Shown here piece by piece: positions 10,660 to 20,384 of a stretch of 64,000 nucleotides of DNA. Within the stretch, counting starts at the first letter, position 1. Each line of letters begins with the position of its first letter. This stretch comes from Haliclona indistincta (taxonomy: Eukaryota > Porifera > Demospongiae > Haplosclerida > Chalinidae): contig OZ024786.1 of the NCBI GenBank assembly GCA_964017065.1, positions 14,768,940-14,832,939 of the forward strand. Direction: 5' to 3'. The translations under genes were made by a program, and so were the position numbers. Below the pieces are notes generated by a model. The model was not told the origin of the DNA and did not search any database. It was given only the letters and a program-made list of their open reading frames with translations.

Positions 10660-12759
10660 ATGGACGACTTGAAGTGTGGTATCTGTCTGGAGTTGTTCCA
10701 GGACCCGCGGAGTCTGCCCTGTCTACACACGTTCTGTCGAGAGTGTATACAGCGCTCACTGAACGAGGAGAACCACTCACTGAAGTGTCCCGTGTGCCGC
10801 GCTAAACACGAGCTAAGCGAGGGGGCGGGGCTACTGCCTGTGAACCAATATGCTCTACAAGAACTACCACTCAAGAGACTACAGCAGCAACGAGAGGAAA
10901 ATGGCGGACACCAGCTAGTCGAGTGTAAGTCGTGTGGAGAACAGACCGGACCAGTGGTTGCTTGGTGTGAGGACTGTGATGGCGTCATCTGCCGGCCCTG
11001 TGTAGGTCAGCATGAGAAGTTAGTTGGCTTGCGTGATCATCATGTTGTAAAGAACAATGATAGCAGATCACCGAATGTGCCTGCAAGAAATAAGTCCAAG
11101 TTCAGCATGGCTTCATGTTGTCCAAGGCATGTCAGGGTAGAACTAAAATACTGGTGTACCCTTTGTTCTGAGGTGGTTTGTGCTGAATGTCTACTCGGGG
11201 CCCACAAAGACCATGACTACAGCTTGGCTGAAGAGGCACACCACAACTTAGAGACTAAGATAAAGGATATGGCTGGTTTAGTAGTGGAAAAGAAACAAGA
11301 GTTTAGCGAGTATTTGGAGAGGGCTAGTGAGGCTGAAGGCATGGCACTAGAGTATAGTGAGCTTATGAAGAGTGAAGTGAACAATATGTTTGATGGTATC
11401 GTAGCATCAGTAGAGGCACAGAGGAATGAAGCTCTCCAGAGTGTGTCACAAGGAGTGAAGGAGATCTGGTCACAGAAGGAGATGATGGAGGTCAGTCTGG
11501 CTCAACTAGAAAGCTTCACTAGATTTGCTGAAAACACACACAAGTGCACGACTAGTACACGATATGTAGCTATGGCATCTCAAGGAATCAAGCTGATGGA
11601 GCAACTGAAAGATAGTCATGGAGATGAGGCTGCTCTAGAGCACAAGGGAATGGTTATTGCTACTCACGGTGACACTAGAGCTCTTCGTGTTCCTTTGAAT
11701 AGTTCATTTGCTTTGGGTCAACCGTCGTTTAGGTTTTATCCTAGTTCTGGTGCAAAAATTTCTAAACGCACTGACTCAACAGTATCTATTGAAGTATCGC
11801 TGCAATTCAAAACAACTTCTTTTTCGCAGTTATTTCCACCATTTACACGCATCTGTGAGTTTGGTAAACTCAGTGTCACTGCAGCATATAATGAAAGCAC
11901 CAAGGTGCTGATGCCTCGGTACAGTCATAAAAACTAAAGTTATAAAAATATACACAAATATCCACAAACACAATAAATTAAACTATCCACCATTCTACAA
12001 ACAAGGCAACAGCTGCAGATGCATGTATACATGATTTCTGTACAGCAAGTACAGCAATCACAATGCAGTATAATAGTTATGCAATGCAATTCCTGTATGA
12101 TGAAATTAAAGCTGAAGAGCGTTGCAACAAGCTGCAATACAGCACTGTTTGCAGAATAAGCTAGTGGGGTTGCAACTATGCAATCAGAAGCCTAGCAGTG
12201 CTAACCACATGGAATTCAGTTGGGCGTGCCTATAATCAACACAGCACGTGAGCGCTGGTTGCTAGCTTGCTGGAGCTGGCGCTGCTTAGCGATAGCACGA
12301 TTGATTTCTCAGCACTCACTGTACTACCTTGAGTAAAGAATTGTCTTACAAGCTGTGAAGAAGACTATAGTAGACAGCTTTATCTTCAGCGAAGTCCCAC
12401 AATGCTGAGCGAGTCCAGCAATGCCATTCAAGGTAACGAAGCTTTGAAACCAAAAGTCTATCAATTCAGTTCCGAGGCAACACCGAGTTGAACATGTATT
12501 GCAAGTATCAGCGCTTAGTTTTCAGCCGACGCGGAGTTCTGCCTGCGGACGGAACGAATGAATGACAAACCGACGAACCTCGTGGCTCCGCCCACCGAGG
12601 CATAATTACCAAGATGTTTCTACTGAAATTGAAATCAATCAGTCATCTTGGAAAATAAATGTGAACCTACGTAGAAATATCTATTATCATCCACTGGTAA
12701 TCGAGTGCAAGTTATCAGGAGCAGTGACAATAGCGGACAAGATCACATATAGTGCATAA
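10660..12759 (+). pseudogene. TRIM-like gene with C-terminal domain split by insertion
   Basis: The ATG at 10660 opens a clean frame to the stop at 11935-11937: RING, B-box 1, B-box 2, coiled coil and the first half of the C-terminal domain. The frame ends soon after entering a 700-bp insert (11908-12607). The missing C-terminal strands (QSSWKINV to KITYSA) lie beyond it at 12608-12759 in a different frame. It may still make a truncated RING/coiled-coil protein of about 425 residues. The RING ligands and both B-boxes look complete. Nearest relative of its tail is the 13454 copy. Confidence 0.8.
11908..12607. mobile_element. 700-bp insertion with short inverted ends
   Basis: The ends carry ATGCCTCGGT (11911) and ACCGAGGCAT (to 12603). 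The flanks ACCAAGGTG (11899-11907) and ACCAAGATG (12608-12616) differ at one base and probably represent a 9-bp target duplication. No coding capacity seen. Gene coordinates before and after show that the C-terminal domain is interrupted here. Confidence 0.65.
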
Positions 12760-12999
12760 TTTATTTGTACACTTCAATTCGTGTTAAAAATAACGAACCA
12801 ATGTATGTGGGCAAACATCTCCTTCACTTCAGCTTATGATTAACAATTTGCAAGATCACATCCATCTCATAACTCTAGTTTGGTAATTCCGAGTAAATGT
12901 GCGAATGATTTGCAGCTGCTTTCGTTTCTCTTTTTGTGACTTCTTCTAATTAATTTTTTTGTTTATCATTGCCCTCTGGCACTGCCTCTAGTTTATTAT

Positions 13000-13399
13000 T
13001 ACCCTGGGCGCGTGGGCGCCGGAGGGTTAAGCGTTTGTCTATGTCCGTATTTATGTGTGTGTACAAAAAACGCGGCTGTTTACTGCCTTACTGCTCGAAG
13101 ATTGTCATGAAATAGCTCTCAACAGGTTGGTAGTTGAATATTTATTCTTTGAAAGACGCCCGCGAAGTCGAGATAGTCTCCTGTCGCGTGCTATGGCCAT
13201 GTGTTCGTATTAGCAACATCGCCGATTAGAACATTCCGGTATGTGGGTGTGCCACAATTGTGAGACTGAGCGAACAATTAAACGCGTGTTCACTGTATAA
13301 TACAATGTAGTTCACTGCAACAGTCCGCGTTTTCCGTTTTGCAACTGCTCACATGAATTACACATGAAATTGATACAGCACAGCATAGCGCACAGGGTA
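13000..13399. mobile_element. TA-flanked inverted-repeat element, about 400 bp
   Basis: The ends are TACCCTGGGCGCG at 13000 and, inverted, TAGCGCACAGGGTA at 13386-13399; TA at each side may be the target duplication. A second, longer copy is at 59408-60173, with the same GGCGCCGGAGGGTTAAGCG stretch near its left end and the same CGTGCTATGGCCAT stretch. The right boundary is uncertain because similarity continues a few bases further. Confidence 0.65.
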
Positions 13400-13453
13400 T
13401 GTGTTCTAAGAACTCTAGTTGTCCAATAATAATTTAAAACATCGCTATGAGCG

Positions 13454-14837
13454 ATGGACGATTTGAAGTGTGGTATCTGTCTGGAGTTGTTCCAGGACCC
13501 GCGGATTCTGCCCTGTCTACACACGTTCTGTCGAGAGTGTAGACAGCGCTCACTGAACGAGGAGAACCACTCACTGAAGCGTCCCGTGTGCCGCGCTAAA
13601 CACGAGCTAAGCGAGGGGGCGGGGCTACTACCTGTGAACCAATATGCTCTACAAGAACTACCACTCAAGAGACTACAGCAGCAACGAGAGGACAATGGTG
13701 GACCACACCAGCTAGTCGAGTGTAAGTCGGGTGGGGAACAGGTCGGACCAGTGGTTGCTTGGTGTGAGGACTGCGATGGCGTCATCTGTCAACAATGATC
13801 AGCACAAGAAGTTGGTCATCTTTCAAAGGCATCATGTTGTAAAGAATAATGATAGCAGATCACCCAATGTGCCTGAAAGAAATAATGCTAAGCCCAGCCT
13901 GGTAACATGTTGTGTGAAGCATGTCAGGGTAGAACTAAAATACTGGTGTACCCTTTGCTCTGAGGTGGTTTGAGCTGAATGTCTACTCGGGGCCCACAAA
14001 TACCATGATCACTGCTTGTCTGAGGATGTACACCACAACTTAGAGACTAAGATAAAGGAGATGGCTGGTTTAGTAGCGGAAAAGAAACAAGAGTTTAGTG
14101 AGTATTTAGAGAAGGCTCGTGTGATTGAAGTCAATTAAGGCACTAGAGTATAGTGAGCGTAGAGTGAACAATGTGTTTGATGGTATCGTAGCATCAGTAG
14201 AGGCACAGAGGAATGAAGCTCTCCAGAGTGTGTCACAAGGAGTAAAGGAGATCTGGTCACAGAAGGAGATGATAGAGGTCAGTCTGGCTCAACTAGACAG
14301 CTTCACTAGATTTGCTGACCACACCAGCAAGTGCACGACTAATACTAGCTATGTAGCGATGGCATCTCAAGGAATCAAGCTGATGGAGCGACTGAAAGAT
14401 ATCCATGGGATGAGGCTGTTCTAGACCACAAGGGAATGGTTATTGCAACTCACAGTGACACTAGAGCTCTCCGTGTTCCTTTGAATAGTCTATTTGCTTT
14501 GGAACAACCTTCACTATTGTTTTATCCTAGTTCTGGTGCAAAAATTTCTAAACGCACTGACTCAACAGTATCTGTTGAAGTATCACAGCAATTCAAAACA
14601 TCTGGTTTTTCGCAGTTTTTTCCATCACTTACTCATATCTGTGAGACTGATAAACTCAATGTCACTGCAACGTCTTGCAATGAGAATGTTTCTCATACTA
14701 AAATTAAAATCAATCAGTCATCTTGGAAAATATTTGTGAACCTACGTAGAACTTTTGTTAACTATTTTGCACTGGTAATCAAGTGCAAGGTATCGGGAGC
14801 AGTGACAATTGAGGACAAGATCACATATAGAGCATAA
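13454..14837 (+). pseudogene. TRIM-like gene, heavily broken
   Basis: Starts at ATG 13454 (MDDLKCGIC). The first Cys of CPVC is Arg and one B-box 1 Cys is Gly. A small deletion near 13795 shifts the frame at the end of B-box 1. TGA near 13971 replaces a B-box 2 Cys codon. There are more shifts near 14130 and 14425. The C-terminal domain is readable to TAA 14837. It is not translatable as a TRIM-like protein. Its C-terminal domain is the best guide to the undamaged tail of the 10660 copy. Confidence 0.88.
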
Positions 14838-15398
14838 TTTATTTGTACACTACAAATTGTGACTTGATTTTCTCAATAATGATGCACATGCTTGAGAGGC
14901 TTCACATGTAAATGTCAAGAAATAACGATCCAATGTTTGTAGGCTAACATCGATCTCCTTCACTTTAGCTTATGATTAACAATAATTTATTTGCAAGATC
15001 ACACAACTCTAAAACTTTCTTAATTCAATGTGCGAATGATTTTGCAGCTGCTGTCGTTTCTCTTTTTGTGATCTTGACTTCTTCAAATTAATTTTTGTTT
15101 GTCATTTCCCTCTGACGCTGCCTCTAGTTTATTATTGTCGTCGAATAATAATTTTATATCATGGAAAACCTTTAAAAATTATTAAAAACTATGAAACTAT
15201 AGCAAAGTGTTTTATCCTCTAAAAGCTTTGCTAACATACATGTACAGCAATCGCTTCTCATAGTATTTTATCGCTATGAGCCAATGTGCATGATGTTCAC
15301 ATCTGATAATGACGAGGATCATGATCACTTTGCGGTATTGCCGAACAACATTGCGCAAATTTACGTCACTGCCCGCTTAAAATTTGCTGATCTGAGTG
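14838..15398. other. Intergenic
   Basis: AT-rich. Bases 14838-15135 resemble 12760-12985 behind the 10660 copy, so the 3' flanks were duplicated with the genes. TTTACGTCAC near 15360 resembles the class B promoter motif. No COMMD4 relic is visible here. Confidence 0.45.
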
Positions 15399-17355
15399 AT
15401 GGACGATCTGAAGTGCGGTATCTGTCTGGAGTTGTTCCAGGACCCGCGGAGTCTGCCCTGTCTACACACGTTCTGTCGAGATTGTATACAGCGCTCACTG
15501 AACGAGGAGAACCACTCACTGAAGTGTCCCGTGTGCCGCGCTAAACACGTGCTAAGCGAGGGGGCGGGGCTACTGCCTGTGAACCAATATGCTCTACAAG
15601 AACTACCACTCAAGAGACTGCAGCAGCAACGAGAGGACAATGGTGGACCACACCAGCTAGTCGAGTGTAAGTCGTGTGGAGAACAGGCAGTAATGGTTGC
15701 TTGGTGCTATGATTGTGACGCCATGATCTGTCAACCGTGTGTGACATTGCACAAGAAGATAGCGGGTTTACGAGGACACCATGTCGTAGGTAACAAAGAA
15801 AGTCAACAGCCTATTGTGTCTAAGTCTAGTTATTGTCCAAGACATTGCAGAGTAGAACTGAATTACTGGTGTACTAGCTGTTCTGAATTGGTTTGTGCTG
15901 AGTGTCTACTCCGGGAGCACAGTGACCATCAATACAGCTTGGCTGAAGAGGCAAGGCATACTTTGGAGACCAGAATAAAGGAGTTGGCAGGTTTAGTCAC
16001 GGAAAAGAAACAAGAATTTAGTGAGTATTTGGAGAAGGCTAGTGAGGCTGAAGGCAAGGCACTAGAGTATAGTGAGCTTATGAAGAGTAAAGTGGACAAT
16101 GTGTTTAACCCTTTAACTACTAAATTATCTTGCTGAAATTTTAACCTAGTAAATGCTGACCACTTCTATCGTGAATATCTCGTGTGTCTTTTGTGCTACC
16201 GGTCTCAAATTTGCGTCTTTTTACGCCAGTGAGTAGCCGCAATTGCTCACACTCAAGTCGGTCGATATGCCCCTCCCACTTCGAAAGTGAAGCCGATAAA
16301 GTGCAGCGACCTCGTCAAATTTTGCTCAAAGTTAGTACTTTGGGGCTGGCTACTGAAAAGTACATGTAAATAGCAGTGGTTTTGGTCAATGTAAAATGTA
16401 GCCCAGATCATAGAGAATGCGTAAAAATGTGTTTTCCGAGCACCCGAAGCCATAAAACGTCCAAATTTTCTTGGCAGCCATTTTGTTTTTCCTAAAATGT
16501 TGTGAAATTTGCACTGAAGCCATAGAAATGCCGAAGCCAATACGTTTAGCGCATGTGTCGCACGGAAAACCGGTCAATTTTTTGCGGTTATTTGTATTCT
16601 TCAATTTGGCTTAATTTTGTGATATTTTAGCACTTTTTCATTAAGTTATGCTGTCTGAAGTATGTATGACGCAAAATTGCGTCATTAGGGCTTAAAGGGT
16701 TAATGGTATCGTAGCATCAGTAGAGGCACAGAGGAATGAAGCTCTCCAGAGTGTGTCACAGAGAGTGAAGGAGGAGATCTGGTCACAGAAGGAGATGATA
16801 GAGGTCAGTCTGGCTCAACTAGACAGCTTCACTAAATTTGCTGAGAACACCCAGAAGTGCAAGACTGATGTAGCAATGGCAGCTCAAAGTGTTGCGCTGA
16901 TGGAACGACTGAAGGATATTCATGGAGATGAGAATGCTCTTGACGAGGAGAAACTAAAGTCACACGCTCTTGAATCGCATTGTAGCAAGGATCACCCAAA
17001 CATTCGACTGCATACGGTATTTGGATTGGGACAGCCTTTAATGTTTAAATTCTCACCTGCTCCTGGAACACAAATATCCATGCGCTCTTGGCTCAACAAA
17101 GTAAATTTCAATGTATCTTTAGAAGTTGGTGGAATAAGATTTCCAGAGTTACTTCCACCACGTGTTTTCGAGTTTGAACTAAGTGTGACCGCACTGTATA
17201 ATAATTCGGCTACATCTGCTCGAGTTGAATCAGGACCTTCATCTTGGACAGTTATTGTTAAGGTCTCTGCAAATAAATATTATCCACTGGCAATTACGTG
17301 CAAGCTACTTTTAGGTGCTGCAATACTTGAAGGCACTGTCAATTATACAGCATAA
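15399..17355 (+). pseudogene. TRIM-like gene interrupted only by a piggyBac-type element
   Basis: The ATG at 15399 (MDDLKCGIC) runs through RING, B-boxes and the first part of the coiled coil. It enters an element at 16109 and stops at 16134-16136. Beyond the element the frame resumes at 16704 and runs to TAA 17355. Leaving out 16109-16703 gives 1362 bases, an open frame of 453 residues, matching the 454-residue copy at 18167. All other parts look intact, including the C-terminal domain ending NYTA. As it stands, the allele makes a truncated protein unless the element is spliced or removed. A convergent COMMD4 fragment follows 38 bases later. Confidence 0.85.
16109..16699. mobile_element. 591-bp piggyBac-type MITE in coding sequence
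   Basis: TTAA at 16105-16108 and again at 16700-16703 flanks ends CCCTTTAA and, inverted, TTAAAGGG. TTAA duplication with CCC ends is diagnostic of piggyBac-like elements. Paralogues read TTTGATGG here; this copy must have had TTTAATGG (Asp to Asn), creating the TTAA target. Bases 16115-16290 match, inverted, a second copy at about 44895-45062. No transposase frame. Confidence 0.9.
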
Positions 17356-17393
17356 CTCATAATTTTTCTGTAGCTATGGAAACATTCAAATTG

Positions 17394-17727
17394 TCATGAT
17401 AAATTTTCCATCATACTGTGTGCTTGCTTGAGATCTGTAAAAATACAATAATTATTAAAATTAATTGCATCATTGTTGATGCTAGAATAGCACTCACCTT
17501 TGAGTAGCATTCTAAAGGTGTGTCCACCCACAGCACACGTGAGGGGTGTGGTCTCACCAGTGACTGGATCACGCCTCTTCAGTCTCAACTGCACACATGG
17601 TTCACCATCATCCTGAAGTGACAGAGTGAAGCAAAATTAAAGATTTTTTCTCTGTCTCTTACCTTGAGAGAGCTTGAGCTGAGTACATAGTCTACTCTCC
17701 ACTCAACTGATTCTAGTCCAAATAATA
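17394..17727 (-). pseudogene. COMMD4 last three exons, well preserved fragment
   Basis: Minus-strand exons 17663-17727, 17498-17612 and 17394-17434 keep GT-AG borders and an open reading frame. It ends in DLKQAHSMMENLS and TGA at 17394-17396. Exon sizes equal those of the parent at 28239-28300 (plus 3) and 28075-28189 (115 each). The upstream exons are missing, so it is a 3' fragment, not a working gene. Its last exon shows what the assembly gap at 27795 probably hides in the parent. Confidence 0.85.
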
Positions 17728-17884
17728 CTACAGACAATTGAGATACACAAACATAATTTTGAGCTTAAAACCAGCAATTTATTCAAGATCATGACATTCA
17801 CAAAAACTATAGTTAATCTGAACTGTGGACACTACACTACTTGTAGACACTGAAAGTACTTCATACTAGTATACCATAGAAGAG

Positions 17885-18110
17885 CTTCTATGGTTATTTG
17901 CCTGAAAAAATTGAGAAATACAGAAATTTTGCAATCTCAAAATTTGTCTTGTTTTCAGTGACACAATTTGCCAAATTATATTTATTTCGCTCATTTTGGG
18001 AATTTTTTCTGTTAAAGTTTCTACCGATATTCTCTGCACACACAGAATAGATAGTATTCATTGAACACACACACTGGTGGTGTTTGCATGATTATCATTC
18101 CAACAAGTAT
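17885..18110. repeat. COMMD4 intron-derived block upstream of the 18167 gene
   Basis: Matches 28440-28800 of the COMMD4 gene (introns around exon 28623-28703). The exon itself is missing: the text jumps from the intron to ATTCTCTGCACA, the first bases of the exon and its acceptor. The same deleted form recurs at about 19990-20310. Confidence 0.75.
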
Positions 18111-18121
18111 TGAATAACTAG

Positions 18122-18139
18122 TGCGTCACAATACGTCAC
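18122..18139 (+). promoter_or_regulatory. Class B promoter motif of the 18167 gene
   Basis: TGCGTCACAATACGTCAC is a pair of CRE/ATF-like half sites about 28 bases before the ATG. The same pair occurs at 20339 and 24060. It differs from the class A block used by the 2316, 5029 and 10660 copies. Confidence 0.5.
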
Positions 18140-18166
18140 TTGGGTGGAGCTGGTGTTTTGGATGCG

Positions 18167-19531
18167 ATGGAGGAGCATCTGAAGTGTGGTATCTGTCTGG
18201 AGTTGTTCCAGGACCCGCGGAGTCTGCCCTGTCTACACACGTTCTGTCGAGAGTGTATACAGCGCTCACTGAACGAGGAGAACCACTCACTGAAGTGTCC
18301 CGTGTGCCGCGCTAAACACGAGCTAAGAGAGGGGGCGGGGCTCCTACCTGTGAACCAATATGCTCTACAAGAACTACCACTCAAGAGACTACAGCAGCAA
18401 CGAGAGGACAATGGTGGACCACACCAGCTAGTCGAGTGTAAGTCGTGTGGGGAACAGGCAGTAATGGTTGCTTGGTGCTATGATTGTGACGCCATGATCT
18501 GTCAGCCGTGTGTGACATTGCACAAGAAGATAGCGAGTTTACGTGGACACCATGTCGTAGGTAACAAAGAAAGTCAACAGCCTATTGTGTCTAAGTCCAG
18601 TTATTGTCCAAGACATTGCAGAGTAGAACTGAATTACTGGTGTACTACTTGTTCTGAATTGGTTTGTGCTGAGTGTCTAGTCCGAGATCACAAAGATCAT
18701 CAATTCAGTTTGGCTGAAGAGGCAAGGCATACTTTGGAGACAAGAATAAAGGAGTTGGCTGGTTTAGTCACGAGAAAGAAACAAGAATTTAGTGATTATT
18801 TGGAGAAGGCTAGTAAGGCTGAAGGCAAGGCACTAGAGTATAGTGAGCTTATGAAGAGTAAAGTGAACAATGTGTTTGATGGTATCGTAGCATCAGTAGA
18901 GGCACAGAGGAATGAAGCTCTCCAGAGTGTGTCACAAGGAGTGAAGGAGATCTGGTCACAGAAGGAGATGATGGAGGTCAGTCTGGCTCAACTAGACAGC
19001 TTCACTAGATTTACTGAGAACACACACAAGTGCAGAACTGATGTAGCAATGGCAGCTCAAAGTGTCAAGCTGATGGAACGACTGAAGAATTTTCATGGAG
19101 ATAAGAATGCTCTTGATGAGAGGAAGATAAAGTCACAGGCTCATCTTGAATCGCATTGTAGCAAAGATCATCTGAACTTTCGACTGCATGTGGTATTTGG
19201 ATTGGGACAGCCTTTGAAGTTTAAATTCTCACCTGCTCCTGATATAGAACTATTAAGCTCTAACCGTAGCAAGCTGTACGTCAATGTATCATTAGACGTC
19301 GGCGGAATAAGATTTCCTGAGTTACTTCCACCACATGTTTTCGAGTTTAAACTAAGTGTGACAGCACGGTATAATGGTTCGGCTATATCTGCTGAAGTTA
19401 AATCAGGTCCTTCATGTTGGAGAATTCTTATTGTTAAGGCCTCTAAAAATGAGTATCATCCACTGACAATTACGTGCAAGCTACATTTAGGTGCTGCGAT
19501 ACTTGAAGGCGATGTCAGTTATATAGCTTAA
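18167..19531 (+). CDS. TRIM-like RING/B-box/coiled-coil protein, intact
   Basis: A 454-residue single-exon protein; ATG 18167 gives MEEHLKCGIC. An out-of-frame ATG at 18162 overlaps the start and ends within a few codons. The C3HC4 RING, B-box 1 (CKSC to H), B-box 2 (CPRHC...DHKDH) and coiled coil are all complete. The C-terminal domain has VGGIRFPELLPP, RYNGSA and CKLHLGAA and ends SYIA. It is closest to the 15399 copy, with near-identical DNA through B-box 2. Predicted role is ubiquitin E3 ligase of TRIM type with a variable recognition domain; the target is unknown. Upstream sequence derives from a COMMD4 intron, and a COMMD4 fragment follows. Confidence 0.9.
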   Translation: MEEHLKCGICLELFQDPRSLPCLHTFCRECIQRSLNEENHSLKCPVCRAKHELREGAGLLPVNQYALQELPLKRLQQQREDNGGPHQLVECKSCGEQAVMVAWCYDCDAMICQPCVTLHKKIASLRGHHVVGNKESQQPIVSKSSYCPRHCRVELNYWCTTCSELVCAECLVRDHKDHQFSLAEEARHTLETRIKELAGLVTRKKQEFSDYLEKASKAEGKALEYSELMKSKVNNVFDGIVASVEAQRNEALQSVSQGVKEIWSQKEMMEVSLAQLDSFTRFTENTHKCRTDVAMAAQSVKLMERLKNFHGDKNALDERKIKSQAHLESHCSKDHLNFRLHVVFGLGQPLKFKFSPAPDIELLSSNRSKLYVNVSLDVGGIRFPELLPPHVFEFKLSVTARYNGSAISAEVKSGPSCWRILIVKASKNEYHPLTITCKLHLGAAILEGDVSYIA

Positions 19532-19572
19532 CTCATATTTACTGTAGCTATGGTAACATTCAATTGAAATTG

Positions 19573-19895
19573 TCATGATAAATTTTCCATCATAAACGTG
19601 TGTGCTTGCTTGAGATCTGTAACAATATTAATTACGTCTTTGTTGATGCTAAAAATAGCACTAACCTTTGAGTAGCATTCTATAAAGGTGTCTCCACCTA
19701 CAGCACACGTGAGGGGTGTGGTCTCACCAGTGACTGGGTGACGCCTCTTTAGTCTCAACTGCACACATAGTTCACCAACATCAGTCCTGAAGTGACAGAG
19801 TGAAGCTAAATCAAAATTTTTCTCTCTCTCTCTTACCTTGAGAGAGCTTGAGCTGAGTACATATATAGTCTACTCTCCATTCAACTGATTCTACT
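19573..19895 (-). pseudogene. COMMD4 last three exons, damaged fragment
   Basis: Minus-strand relics of the same three exons as at 17394. The last exon is 19573-19616, with one extra codon, and ends in MMENLS. The COMM exon is about 19676-19786; two extra bases (TTTATAG for TTTAG) shift its frame. The donor is GTTAGT, and the first exon near 19837-19895 has an altered acceptor side. Non-functional. Confidence 0.8.
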
Positions 19896-19989
19896 ACGGA
19901 CAAGATACACAAACAAAAATTGAGCTAAAATCAGCAAACAATATAAAAATCGTAAAACAAGCTAACCTACATGTAGCTGAACTGTGGAC

Positions 19990-20310
19990 ACTGCACTACT
20001 TGCATACACTGAAAGTACTTCAGCTTTTAAATGTGAGATTTCGGATATTTTTCCTCTTCTATATGGTATACTAGTAAAGCTTAGAAGTACTATATGAAGA
20101 CAACAGTGATTATTTGTTAGAAAAAATTGAGAATTACAGAAATTTTGCAAAAATCTTGTTTTCAGTGACAAAATTTGCCAAATTATTTTATTTCGCTCAT
20201 TGGGAAATTTTCTGTTAAAGTTTCTACCGATATTCTCTGCACACACAGAATAGATAGTATTCTTTGAACACACACACACTGGTGTTTGTATGATTATCAT
20301 ATTCAGGACA
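19990..20310. repeat. COMMD4 intron-derived block upstream of the 20385 gene
   Basis: A second copy of the block at 17885-18110, again lacking the COMMD4 exon equivalent to 28623-28703. This shows that the deletion preceded the duplication. Confidence 0.7.
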
Positions 20311-20338
20311 ATGCAACTGTTGAATAACATTATTGTTA

Positions 20339-20357
20339 TTGCGTCACATTACGTCAC
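20339..20357 (+). promoter_or_regulatory. Class B promoter motif of the 20385 gene
   Basis: TTGCGTCACATTACGTCAC, the same pair of CRE-like sites as at 18122 and 24060, about 28 bases before the start codon. Confidence 0.5.
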
Positions 20358-20384
20358 TTGGGTGGAGCTGGTGTTTTGGATGCG

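Noticed and set aside
11908..12607. Intron in the 10660 copy
   Set aside because: Using the GT after ACCAAG and the AG before ATGTTTC joins the halves out of frame; inverted ends and flanking repeats favour insertion.
16109..16699. Intron in the 15399 copy
   Set aside because: No GT-AG borders at the junctions; TTAA duplication and inverted CCCTTTAA ends identify a transposable element.
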